Shown here: positions 1 through 6,333 of the stretch, piece by piece
Position numbering within the stretch: the stretch's first letter is position 1
Layout of the letters: every line of letters starts with the position of its first letter
Assembly (NCBI GenBank): GCA_030598905.1
Contig: JAUVPA010000089.1
Coordinates: 1-7,366, forward strand
Reading direction: 5' to 3'
DNA from: Acidimicrobiia bacterium
GTDB taxonomy: Bacteria > Actinomycetota > Acidimicrobiia > Spongiisociales > UBA5794
DNA: 7,366 nt
The notes under the pieces: model-generated
What the model saw: only the letters and a program-made list of their open reading frames with translations
What the model was told of the DNA's origin: nothing
Databases searched by the model: none
Made by a program: the position numbers and the translations under genes

Positions 1-2
1 GC

Positions 3-62
3 GTGGGAAGTTATGTGGTTGGCATCATCATTGACGATTCCTAGTACCGCGATCAGACCCAT
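3..62 (+). pseudogene. udk: Upstream continuation of the udk frame, broken by an in-frame TAG at 42-44
   Basis: Translated in the udk frame, this stretch reads VGSYVVGIIIDDS, stop, YRDQTHL. The uridine kinase family has Asp-x-(Tyr/Phe)-Tyr here (for example EDCYYKDQSHL in E. coli), so the TAG falls exactly on the first aromatic residue, next to the conserved substrate-site Tyr. TAC or TAT to TAG is a one-base change, and no frame shift is needed to align either side. TAG is used as the normal stop of ychF, of the gene ending at 3515 and of the upstream ACT gene, so amber recoding in this genome is unlikely. It is either a recent nonsense mutation or an assembly or read error near the sequence edge. 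Confidence 0.7.
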
Positions 63-545
63 TTGAAGTTCGATCAGCGGACGAAGATCAACTATGACCA
101 CCCCGACTCGCTCGAGAGCGAGCTGCTCGCCTCTCATCTGGCTTCGCTTCGGGAGGGTCAGGCGGTGGATCGACCGGTATACGACTTCAAAACGCACACG
201 AGGACCAAGACGACGGTCCGAGTAGACCCGGAGGCCGTGATCATCGTCGAGGGGATCCTGATCCTGGCTGAACCCGAGCTTCGCGAGCTCCTCGATCTGG
301 GGATCTACATCGACACCGATTCAGATTTGAGGCTCATCAGGCGACTCCAGCGCGACATGGTCGAGCGGGGCCGAACGATCGACTCCGTGTTCCACCAGTA
401 CGAGACGACGGTGCGGCCGATGCATTTGCAGTTCGTCGAGCCTTCGAAGCGTTACGCCGACATCATCGTTCCGGGTGGATACAACGCTAGGGCCGTCGGG
501 ACGGTGACGTCGATGATCAGGCACTTCCTCGCCGAGCGTTCGTGA
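63..545 (+). CDS. udk: Uridine kinase, C-terminal part (5' end interrupted and cut by window edge)
   Basis: Uridine/cytidine kinase phosphorylates uridine or cytidine with ATP or GTP in pyrimidine salvage in the cytosol. Counting from the TTG at 63, the visible family blocks are NYDHP (10-14), DRPVYDF (36-42), VEGILIL (62-68), the lid-like arginine-rich stretch DLRLIRRLQRDMVERGR (88-104), VRPM (117-120) and EPSKRYADIIVPGG (126-139). Together they match the E. coli enzyme almost to its C-terminus. The P-loop, which should lie roughly 40 residues further upstream, is outside the window. Codon 63 is not a convincing start: it is the Leu of the family's THL/SHL segment, it has no Shine-Dalgarno sequence, and homology continues upstream in the same frame to position 3 across a TAG at 42-44. 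Family identity is nearly certain. Whether this copy makes an active enzyme is doubtful unless the TAG is a sequencing error. The 3' end overlaps the convergent hydrolase gene by 29 bases. Confidence 0.88.
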   Translation: MKFDQRTKINYDHPDSLESELLASHLASLREGQAVDRPVYDFKTHTRTKTTVRVDPEAVIIVEGILILAEPELRELLDLGIYIDTDSDLRLIRRLQRDMVERGRTIDSVFHQYETTVRPMHLQFVEPSKRYADIIVPGGYNARAVGTVTSMIRHFLAERS

Positions 546-1302
546 CCTGTCGCTGCGCGAGCAGCTTCTCAGTGAGGGGGATCGAACCATGGTCGGCAAA
601 CAGCCCGTGGCCCACAGCAGACGCATGAAACTGGTCGCCGGCGAACGTCGAGAGATCGGTTTCGAGTCCTGCGTATTGCGGGCCCCAGGAAACGGACTTC
701 TCAGCCCTTTCGTATCGGGACACAACTCGGGCGACCGCCTTGTCGAAACTCCGGGCCCGAATCCGGGCGGCGGCGCTTGCCAATGCTGGGAGCCGAGGGA
801 TCGTTCCGAGATCGCCGATGCCCGAGCAGGCCACGATGTCGACTTGTTCGTGGAGCGCTGCGACCATTCGTTCGTAATCGGTCTCGAATCGATGCAGAAG
901 TGTCCCGCGAAGGGCGTCGTTGCCCCCGACCGCCACGTAGACCATGTCCGGTTCTGTCGCCAGCGCAGGGCCGATTTGGTTGGCGATCACATCGTGGACC
1001 TTGCTGCCTCCCACCGCCACACTGATGAGCTCGACGTGAAACCGCGAGCTGAGGTGGGTGGCCGTGCGTCGGGCCCAGCAGGCGTCGAGCGGGTCGCACC
1101 CGGGAGCGGTGACGACGGAGTCGCCGAGAAGGGTGATGCGGAGCAGGGGGAGCGCAGGGTCTCCGAAGGTGCCTGACGGGTCTTGGTCGGGGAAGTACGG
1201 CAAGTCCGAGCGGCGGACGGCGTGAATCGTCTGTCCGACGAGAACACTTCCTACCGCCACAGGCACTCGAACCAGCTTCCACGCCGTGCCCAGTACGGCC
1301 AC
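517..1302 (-). CDS. SGNH/GDSL-family hydrolase with hydrophobic N-terminus
   Basis: This is a predicted serine esterase/lipase of the SGNH superfamily, 261 aa from the chosen start. All four blocks are present. Block I is LLGDSVV with nucleophile Ser62, block II is VAVGGS with Gly98, block III is VGGND with Asn128, and block V is DQFH with Asp223 and His226, so the catalytic residues look intact. Residues about 11-26 (VRVPVAVGSVLVGQTI) are hydrophobic and could be a membrane anchor or uncleaved signal; no lipobox is seen. I chose the GTG at 1302 because GAGGAGG lies 5 bases before it and a TACAAT -10 element lies at 1332-1337, downstream of the competing ATG at 1350. The ATG at 1320 is also possible. 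The substrate cannot be read from the sequence; lipid, carbohydrate-ester or cell-envelope deacylation are all options. It lies 105 bases downstream of ychF on the same strand and converges on udk. Confidence 0.85.
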   Translation of the reverse strand: MAVLGTAWKLVRVPVAVGSVLVGQTIHAVRRSDLPYFPDQDPSGTFGDPALPLLRITLLGDSVVTAPGCDPLDACWARRTATHLSSRFHVELISVAVGGSKVHDVIANQIGPALATEPDMVYVAVGGNDALRGTLLHRFETDYERMVAALHEQVDIVACSGIGDLGTIPRLPALASAAARIRARSFDKAVARVVSRYERAEKSVSWGPQYAGLETDLSTFAGDQFHASAVGHGLFADHGSIPLTEKLLAQRQVTNARRGSA

Positions 1303-1307
1303 CCGGC

Positions 1308-1314
1308 CCTCCTC
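1308..1314 (-). promoter_or_regulatory. Shine-Dalgarno sequence deciding the hydrolase start
   Basis: GAGGAGG on the - strand is followed by a 5-base spacer and GTG at 1302. The ATGs at 1320 and 1350 have no comparable site. Confidence 0.6.
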
Positions 1315-1331
1315 GTCCATGCCTCGGGGAG

Positions 1332-1337
1332 ATTGTA
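1332..1337 (-). promoter_or_regulatory. Putative -10 element for the SGNH hydrolase gene
   Basis: TACAAT on the - strand matches the TATAAT consensus at five of six positions. Transcription would begin near 1325, giving a leader of about 22 bases that carries the GAGGAGG site before GTG 1302. The -35 region (TCGCCG at 17-base spacing) is a poor match. This suggests the hydrolase is transcribed independently of ychF, at least in part. Confidence 0.4.
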
Positions 1338-1407
1338 TCGGCCCGGGCATGCGCCGGCGACGGCCGGTGGTGGGGAATGCGGTGGTGGTGGGGTGGTGAA
1401 TGAAGCC

Positions 1408-2499
1408 CTATGTGTTGAAACGGAAACGGATCACATCGCCTTCCTGGACGATGTAGTCCTTACCTTCCGAGCGCATCCGGCCCGCCTCCTTGGCAGGAAG
1501 CTCACCGCCGAGGTCGACGAACTCCTGCCAAGTGATTACCTCTGCCTTGATGAAACCGCGTTCGAAGTCGGTGTGGATCTGGCCCGCAGCCCGGGGCGCC
1601 GTCGCGCCGCGGCGAACGGTCCATGCTCGCGCTTCCTTCTCGGCGGCAGTGAAGAATGTATGGAGGCCGAGCAGGTGGTGCGCAGCGCGAGCCACCTTGT
1701 CGAGACCGGGTTCGTCCAGTCCGTACTCGCCGAGGAGATCGGCCCGATCGTCGGGATCGAGCAGGGCAAGCTCAGCCTCGAGAACTCCGGAGAACACCAC
1801 TACGTCTGCACCTTCTGCGGCTGCGAGGGACCGGATCTTGTCGACTGCAGGATTATCGTGAAGGTCGTCCTCGGCCACGTTGGCTACGTACATCATCGGT
1901 TTGGCCGTGAGGAGAAACAGGTCCCGCACGAGGAGGCTCTCCTCCGGGGTGAGGGACATGGACCGGACGGGGTTGCCCGCCGCGAGGTGATCTTGGATCC
2001 GCTCCAGCAGTCCGAGAGCGATTTGTGCGTCCTTGTCCCCGGCGCGGGCACGTCTTTGCTGTCTCTCCATCCCTCGAGCAACCGATTCCAGATCGGCGAG
2101 GGCGAGCTCCGTGTTGATCGTCTCGATATCCGCGATCGGATCCACCGTGCCCGAGACGTGAGTCACGTTCGGATCGTCGAAACACCTCACGACGTGGGCG
2201 ATCGCGTCCGTCTCCCTGATGTGATGGAGGAATTGGTTGCCGAGGCCCTCTCCCTGCGATGCCCCTTCAACGAGCCCGGCGACGTCGGTGAATTCCACGA
2301 TCGTCGGCACCACAGCTTCCGGCTGGACGATCGCAGCGATAGCGTCGAGGCGGCGATCGGGAACGTATGCGATGCCGAGGTTGGGATCGATCGTGCAGAA
2401 CGGGTAGTTCTCCGCTGCGATTTCGGCGCGCGTCAGGGCGTTGAACAAGGTGGACTTGCCAACATTGGGGAGACCGACGATGCCACATGTGATGCCCAT
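1408..2499 (-). CDS. ychF: Redox-responsive ATPase/GTP-binding protein YchF (OLA1 family)
   Basis: YchF is a universally conserved Obg-related P-loop protein that binds ribosomes and prefers ATP over GTP; in E. coli it is linked to oxidative-stress and translational control. The 363-aa length is normal. The P-loop GLPNVGKST is at 9-17, the switch I region FCTIDPN at 34-40, and G3 is DVAGL at 72-76 with the hydrophobic residue replacing catalytic Gln that defines HAS-GTPases. The helical coiled-coil arm spans about 128-190. The G4 position is NVAE (207-210) instead of NKxD, the change that gives this family its ATP preference. A C-terminal TGS domain runs from about 278 to the family-typical ending FRFN plus one residue. 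The start is the ATG immediately before the GITCGIVGLPNVGKS block; no strong Shine-Dalgarno is visible. It is transcribed divergently from the unknown gene at 2541 and stops at TAG. Confidence 0.97.
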   Translation of the reverse strand: MGITCGIVGLPNVGKSTLFNALTRAEIAAENYPFCTIDPNLGIAYVPDRRLDAIAAIVQPEAVVPTIVEFTDVAGLVEGASQGEGLGNQFLHHIRETDAIAHVVRCFDDPNVTHVSGTVDPIADIETINTELALADLESVARGMERQQRRARAGDKDAQIALGLLERIQDHLAAGNPVRSMSLTPEESLLVRDLFLLTAKPMMYVANVAEDDLHDNPAVDKIRSLAAAEGADVVVFSGVLEAELALLDPDDRADLLGEYGLDEPGLDKVARAAHHLLGLHTFFTAAEKEARAWTVRRGATAPRAAGQIHTDFERGFIKAEVITWQEFVDLGGELPAKEAGRMRSEGKDYIVQEGDVIRFRFNT

Positions 2500-2509
2500 G
2501 GCCAGTGCG

Positions 2510-2515
2510 AGGATA
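2510..2515 (-). promoter_or_regulatory. Possible -10 element for ychF
   Basis: TATCCT on the - strand ends 10 bases before the ychF ATG, so transcription would begin about four bases before the start codon (near-leaderless). No good -35 is present; the region where it should lie is occupied by the heptamer repeat. This is a weak call based on position and four of six consensus bases. Confidence 0.25.
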
Positions 2516-2523
2516 AGAGTGAA

Positions 2524-2544
2524 GAAGTGAGAAGTGAGAAGTGA
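2524..2544. repeat. Three perfect tandem copies of the heptamer GAAGTGA
   Basis: GAAGTGA is repeated three times without mismatch in the divergent ychF/unknown-gene junction. The array runs into the start of the + strand gene: the third copy supplies the GTG start codon at 2541. The other two GTGs (2527, 2534) are in different frames because the period is seven. Confidence 0.9.
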
Positions 2545-3515
2545 GCGAAGAACTCAGAGAGCTGGTTGAGTCGAGTGATCTTGCCGGGCTGACGCGATAT
2601 GTCGATCGTGTCACTCGTGAGTCCGATTGGGAGCACCTCGTCGACATCGCCGAACGGTGCCGTGAGGCCGTTGCTCGAGGAAAACAGCTGTGGGGGGTGG
2701 CGCACTATGCCGACTATCGCCTCGCTTTGAATGCTCCCGTTGCCTACGCGGCAGCCGTTGTCGGCGACGACAGCGCGACGTTCACTTTGGGCCCGTTATG
2801 GGAGGTCACCGCGTCGACACACTCATGGGAGGAGCTGGAGCCCCATCTCGGGGCTCCCGTCAGCAGGGCGCTCGCGGCTCACGAGAGGGTGATTCGAGGC
2901 GACAACGTCGATCCCGCGTCGCTGGTCGCGGGCGATGCCGTGACGGTGCCGCTTCGTCTGTTGGACTGGGAGCCCGAATATCCGACCGCGGTGTACCGGA
3001 CGGATGGTGCTGACTTTCCGGAGATCGAGGGAGCCGCCAAGACCTGGATGGACCTGCCCGAGCCGGGCGCAAAGATCACAGACGATGACGTGCCCGCGGC
3101 GCTTCTCGACGTCGTGCGACCGTGGTGGGAAGAGTCGTCGGGGCGAGCCGTCACCGCCACCGTTGAGGGAACCGCGTTCCACGCCATCGCCGCTCTCGGT
3201 CCGAGGCGCGCTCGCGTCGCTTCCGTGTCTCTTGAGGAGGCTCTTGGTGCCATGTGCTGGGCGGGCGCCAGCGGTGGTGCTTACGGCAAGCGAAGGGGGA
3301 GTCCGATCGGGAGGGATGCGGCCTGGTGGGCGCTGGCCTCGGCCCTCGGATTCGACGAGCCACCCGATGATCCGGAGTGGGGGCGCGAGGGTAGAACGCT
3401 GGAGTGGATCTTGTGGGATCCGGGAGACCAGACCGGTGGCTGGAGCCTGCATCTAGCAGTCGCCGATCCTCGGGACGGCATCGCCTGGGCCCTGTCGGCA
3501 GTCGACATGAAATAG
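2541..3515 (+). CDS. Conserved-looking actinobacterial protein of unknown function
   Basis: A soluble acidic protein of 324 aa with no signal peptide or membrane segment. I do not recognise a named domain. The N-terminal third (1-70) looks like a helical repeat-type region, with alternating Leu/Ala and a GKQLW motif at 48-52. The middle (80-175) is mixed and Pro-rich. The C-terminal third is Trp-rich, with PWWEES (194-199), CWAGASGGAYGKRRG (239-253), AAWWALASALG (260-270), EWILWDPGD (288-296) and GWSLHLAVADP (300-310). The overall pattern resembles large uncharacterised proteins I recall from actinomycete genomes, but I cannot attach a family name. No catalytic triad or nucleotide-binding motif is evident. 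GTG at 2541 is the only sensible start; it lies inside a heptamer repeat and has only a weak purine-rich ribosome site. The gene diverges from ychF with a 41-base gap, and the LCP gene follows 64 bases downstream. Confidence 0.8.
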   Translation: MSEELRELVESSDLAGLTRYVDRVTRESDWEHLVDIAERCREAVARGKQLWGVAHYADYRLALNAPVAYAAAVVGDDSATFTLGPLWEVTASTHSWEELEPHLGAPVSRALAAHERVIRGDNVDPASLVAGDAVTVPLRLLDWEPEYPTAVYRTDGADFPEIEGAAKTWMDLPEPGAKITDDDVPAALLDVVRPWWEESSGRAVTATVEGTAFHAIAALGPRRARVASVSLEEALGAMCWAGASGGAYGKRRGSPIGRDAAWWALASALGFDEPPDDPEWGREGRTLEWILWDPGDQTGGWSLHLAVADPRDGIAWALSAVDMK

Positions 3516-3566
3516 CGACTCGGTCCGATACCCGACCACATCATCTAGCGTTCTGAACGTCAAAGT

Positions 3567-3574
3567 GGGGGTGA
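3567..3574 (+). promoter_or_regulatory. Ribosome binding site deciding the LCP gene start
   Basis: GGGGGTGA differs by one base from the GGAGGTGA Shine-Dalgarno core and lies 5 bases before GTG 3580. The earlier in-frame GTGs at 3565 and 3571 have no such site upstream. Confidence 0.45.
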
Positions 3575-3579
3575 CACGG

Positions 3580-5271
3580 GTGGCCACCGTCCAACGAGAA
3601 GAACAGACGGCGCGTGTGCCGGAGCGGCGTCCGAAGTATCGGACACTGGCTGCGGTGCTTTCGGCGCTGATCCCCGGCGTCGGGCAGTGGTACGCCGGGC
3701 GCACCTTGCGGGGCTGGTTGTTCTTCGCCCCGCACGTGGTTCTCCTTGCCGGAACCATCGTCGGCTACCGGCGAGGAACGCTCGGCCTTCTGGAACTGGC
3801 CGTACAACCAGACTTGCTCCGCGTGTTCGTCATCGGCGATGCGGTGGCGCTGATCTGGCGAGCATGGGCTGCGATCGACGCGTGGATGGTCGTCGTCCCC
3901 GGGTGGCGGCCGTCGGTGTGGTCGAGGGCCGCTCTCGGTGCCATCGTCGTTGTCCTCGCTGCGCCGCACGTTCTCGTCGGCGGGTACGCCATGCGCGGGA
4001 TTCAGTTGGTCGAGACGGTATTTGTCACAGAAGAAGAAGTTGCCGCCACGACGACGACAACGATGACAACAGCGACGACGGTGACGACCTCACTTCCCCC
4101 GGAGGCAACACCCGACCCCCAGATAGCGCTCCAGCTGATGGTTCCCGATGCCGATTCAGCGCGCAACCTCATCTTTCGGCAGGACATGGGCGATCCGGAT
4201 GCCGTCGCCGTACTCGCCGATGTTCTCGCCCCGCCGTCACTGGTCGAAGCACCATTCGTCGCGTTCGATCAACGGGTGGACCCGGGTCGCATCAGTTTTC
4301 TCCTAGTCGGGGGGGACGCCGGCCCTGGACGGACGGGCCTGAGGACCGACACGATGATGGTGGCGACAATCGACACGGCGACGGGCGACGCCGCCATTTT
4401 CGGAATGCCGCGCAACTTCAAGTACATCCCCCTCCCCAAGAGCATGCATGGTGTGTGGGTAGAGGAGGAACAGGAAGCCCTCCGGGCAATGTGGACGGAC
4501 GATGACGAAGACGGCATCCCCGACCAGTGGGTCGATCTCGACGGCGATGAGCTTCCGGATGAGCCGGAGTTCGAGTCGTGTGACTGCTACGTCGAGATGC
4601 TCAACTCGATCTACGGGAGAACGCGCAGCTGGGATCGCTCCTATCCGGGCACTCCCGATCCGGGCATGGCGGCGCTACGCGATGTGGTCTCACATCTCCT
4701 CGATTTGAGGATCGACTACTACGTGTTGGTCGACATGGCGGCGTTCGTGCGAGGCATCGATGCCATTGGTGGTGTCGACGTGATGGTGCAGGATCCGCTT
4801 CACGTGACGGTTTCTGCTCCCTGGGAGGGGGCGCCAAAGGCCACCGTCAACGTCGAGGAGGGCATGAACCACCTCACGGGTTTCGAAGCCCTGGCCTATA
4901 CACGCTGGCGTTGGGGCTCGTCGGACTACGCGCGGATGCAGAGACAGCGCTGTCTGGTGCGGGCCGCCGCAGCTCAAGCCGACCCCGTGACCCTGCTGAC
5001 CGCATTTCCCACCATTGCGAGCGTCATCGAGGACAACGTCGTGACGGATGTGCCTGCGAGCTTTCTTCCCGAGTTGGTGCGGATTGCCGGGAAGGTGAAC
5101 TTCAACGACATCGCCACCGTCGGTTTTGTCCCTCCGACCTACAACGACGGGCGCGCCCTGGGCGGCTATCCCATACCCGACGTCGACAAGATTCGGTGGA
5201 AGGTGGACAAGGTCATTGCCGAGGGTATCGCCGCCCAAACCAAGACCGGCGACAGCGAATGCGGCGCCTGA
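3580..5271 (+). CDS. LytR-CpsA-Psr (LCP) family cell-wall glycopolymer transferase with multi-span N-terminus
   Basis: LCP enzymes transfer lipid-linked glycopolymers (teichoic acid-like polymers, arabinogalactan, capsule) to peptidoglycan on the outer face of the membrane. From GTG 3580 the protein is 563 aa. The N-terminus carries a TM2-like hydrophobic stretch ending LIPGVGQWYAGR (about 22-41), then further hydrophobic segments at about 45-63, 79-102 and 117-136. A Thr-rich linker (157-171) and an extracytoplasmic LCP domain (about 240-475) follow. Visible LCP signatures are LVGGDAGPGRTGLRTDTMM (242-260), MPRN (276-279, where the family usually has IPRD), the DYYVLVDMAAFVRGIDAIGGV stretch (379-399) and the arginine-rich block YTRWRW...RMQRQR (440-457). 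An acidic insertion at about 295-335 holds two Asp-rich calcium-loop-like motifs and a Cys-x-Cys. The start was chosen for its GGGGGTGA site; GTG 3565 is the alternative. Family assignment is firm; the polymer handled is unknown. Confidence 0.9.
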   Translation: MATVQREEQTARVPERRPKYRTLAAVLSALIPGVGQWYAGRTLRGWLFFAPHVVLLAGTIVGYRRGTLGLLELAVQPDLLRVFVIGDAVALIWRAWAAIDAWMVVVPGWRPSVWSRAALGAIVVVLAAPHVLVGGYAMRGIQLVETVFVTEEEVAATTTTTMTTATTVTTSLPPEATPDPQIALQLMVPDADSARNLIFRQDMGDPDAVAVLADVLAPPSLVEAPFVAFDQRVDPGRISFLLVGGDAGPGRTGLRTDTMMVATIDTATGDAAIFGMPRNFKYIPLPKSMHGVWVEEEQEALRAMWTDDDEDGIPDQWVDLDGDELPDEPEFESCDCYVEMLNSIYGRTRSWDRSYPGTPDPGMAALRDVVSHLLDLRIDYYVLVDMAAFVRGIDAIGGVDVMVQDPLHVTVSAPWEGAPKATVNVEEGMNHLTGFEALAYTRWRWGSSDYARMQRQRCLVRAAAAQADPVTLLTAFPTIASVIEDNVVTDVPASFLPELVRIAGKVNFNDIATVGFVPPTYNDGRALGGYPIPDVDKIRWKVDKVIAEGIAAQTKTGDSECGA

Positions 5272-5273
5272 AT

Positions 5274-5297
5274 CGGTAGTCGGTATTCGGTAGTCGG
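5274..5297. repeat. Heptamer tandem repeat CGGTAGT/CGGTATT
   Basis: CGGTAGT, CGGTATT, CGGTAGT and then CGG follow directly after the LCP stop codon: three seven-base units with one mismatch plus a partial fourth. It forms the left arm of the hairpin at 5276-5322. Confidence 0.85.
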
Positions 5298-5322
5298 ACT
5301 CCGACTACCGACATCCGATTAC
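5276..5322. terminator. Long hairpin between convergent genes, candidate two-way terminator
   Basis: The inner stem pairs 5287-5297 with 5301-5311 (11 perfect pairs, 3-base loop ACT). After a 3x3 internal loop, an outer stem pairs 5276-5283 with 5315-5322 (8 pairs, one G-T). It fills the 52-base gap between the LCP gene and the luciferase-like gene, which converge here, so termination for both strands is the likely role. Neither side has a T-tract, so it would be a hairpin-only type; a role as a mobile or repetitive intergenic element is also possible. Confidence 0.5.
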
Positions 5323-5323
5323 G

Positions 5324-6328
5324 TCACACGTGCGGGAGGACCTCTTCGGCTAGCTGGTCCAAGATCTCTACCTGACGGGCGTATTCCAGGGTGGCGAAGT
5401 GGGAACGCGCCATGATTCGCAATGGGACATCGACCTGTGACTTGATGTCGTTCAGGTAGTCGACGATTTGTTGCGACGATCCGATCACCGAGGCCTTGCG
5501 CATCTTGTCCGCCATGTCATCGCTGAGCGCCGGTGTGGCGGCAATCGGACCGTTCCGAGAGGCTGCGGCGTCCATGTCCGAGTACTTCCAACGCTGGTGC
5601 CACACATGGGGGAGGGCCGCGTCGAGATCGTCCGTTGGGAAGATGGAGGCGTAGAAGAGCCACGTGAACTCCGCCGGATCTCGACCGGCATTCTCCAATT
5701 CCTCGTTGGCGATCGCAACCTGGTGAACGAATCGTGCCAGCGATGAATTGGAGAAAAACCCATCGGCATAGAGGGCTGCTCTTCGCACGGCGGCGTCGGC
5801 ACCACCACCGACGATCAGCGGGATGTGGCTCTCTGGTGTCGGCCTCACGCCGATCTCGGGGAACGAATAGACATCGCCGTCCCAGCGGAACGGCTCTCCG
5901 CTCCATGCCAGGGGCAGGATCTGCAGGATCTCGTCCATCGCGCGTCCCCGGCTGCCCAAGTCGGCGCCGAGTGCAGCAAACTCGATCTCGGACCAGCCAA
6001 GGCCCAGGCCGAGCTCGAGGCGTCCTCTGGCGAGGAGCGCCACCGTTGCAGCATCCTCGGCAAGCCGCAGTGGGTGGTAGAGGGGAGCTAGGAGGACTCC
6101 GGTTCCGATGGAAATCGTGCTCGTGGCCTGAGCCATTGCTGCGCTCGTGACGAGGAGGCTCGGCATGTAACCGTCGTCCACGAAGTGGTGTTCCGTGGTC
6201 CAGACCGAGTCGTAGCCCTTGAGCTCGGCCCGAACGGTGAGATCGATGATCTCGTGATAGGTATCGGACCAACTGCGCTCGAGATCCGGGGCCCGCTGTC
6301 CGGAGATGAGGCCGAATCCGAGCGCCAT
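5324..6328 (-). CDS. LLM-class (luciferase-like) flavin-dependent oxidoreductase
   Basis: A 334-aa TIM-barrel monooxygenase/oxidoreductase of the bacterial luciferase superfamily, using FMNH2 or coenzyme F420. The family blocks appear in order: SVWTTEHHF (41-49), ISIGTGVLLAPLYHPLRLAED (72-92), GRLELGLGLGW (102-112), GEPFRWDGDVY (144-154), PLIVGGGADAAVRRAALYADGF (170-191) and the late IGSSQQIVDYL helix start (282-292). Length and block spacing are normal for a single complete domain. The ATG at 6328 is 5 bases after the stop of the upstream ACT-domain gene and has no clear Shine-Dalgarno of its own, suggesting translational coupling in one operon. The substrate and the choice between F420 and FMN cannot be decided from sequence alone; F420 is common for this class in actinomycetes. 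The gene converges on the LCP gene and ends at TGA. Confidence 0.92.
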   Translation of the reverse strand: MALGFGLISGQRAPDLERSWSDTYHEIIDLTVRAELKGYDSVWTTEHHFVDDGYMPSLLVTSAAMAQATSTISIGTGVLLAPLYHPLRLAEDAATVALLARGRLELGLGLGWSEIEFAALGADLGSRGRAMDEILQILPLAWSGEPFRWDGDVYSFPEIGVRPTPESHIPLIVGGGADAAVRRAALYADGFFSNSSLARFVHQVAIANEELENAGRDPAEFTWLFYASIFPTDDLDAALPHVWHQRWKYSDMDAAASRNGPIAATPALSDDMADKMRKASVIGSSQQIVDYLNDIKSQVDVPLRIMARSHFATLEYARQVEILDQLAEEVLPHV

Positions 6329-6333
6329 GGGTG

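Noticed and set aside
589..1176. A 195-codon + strand open frame antisense to the SGNH hydrolase
   Set aside because: The - strand frame has all four SGNH blocks; this one has no recognisable motif and is a shadow.
1353..1366. GC-rich hairpin CCGGC-GACG-GCCGG between ychF and the hydrolase gene as a terminator
   Set aside because: The stem is only five pairs, no T-tract follows, and such hairpins are frequent by chance at this GC content.
1366..1402. GGTGGTGG-rich low-complexity stretch after ychF as a G-quadruplex
   Set aside because: The G-runs are mostly pairs with irregular spacing and do not give four runs of three or more.
1183..2544. A 453-codon open frame on the + strand, antisense across all of ychF
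   Set aside because: It lies opposite a certain gene, its translation shows no family features, and long antisense frames are expected from the third-position GC bias of such genomes.
2823..3452. A 209-codon - strand open frame inside the unknown gene
   Set aside because: It is Arg/Pro/Gly-rich and low in structure, typical of a shadow frame, while the + frame has a balanced protein composition.
4048..4095. ACGACG-type repeats in the LCP gene as a regulatory or phase-variable repeat
   Set aside because: They are irregular Thr codons encoding the extracytoplasmic linker, without a perfect unit that would slip readily.
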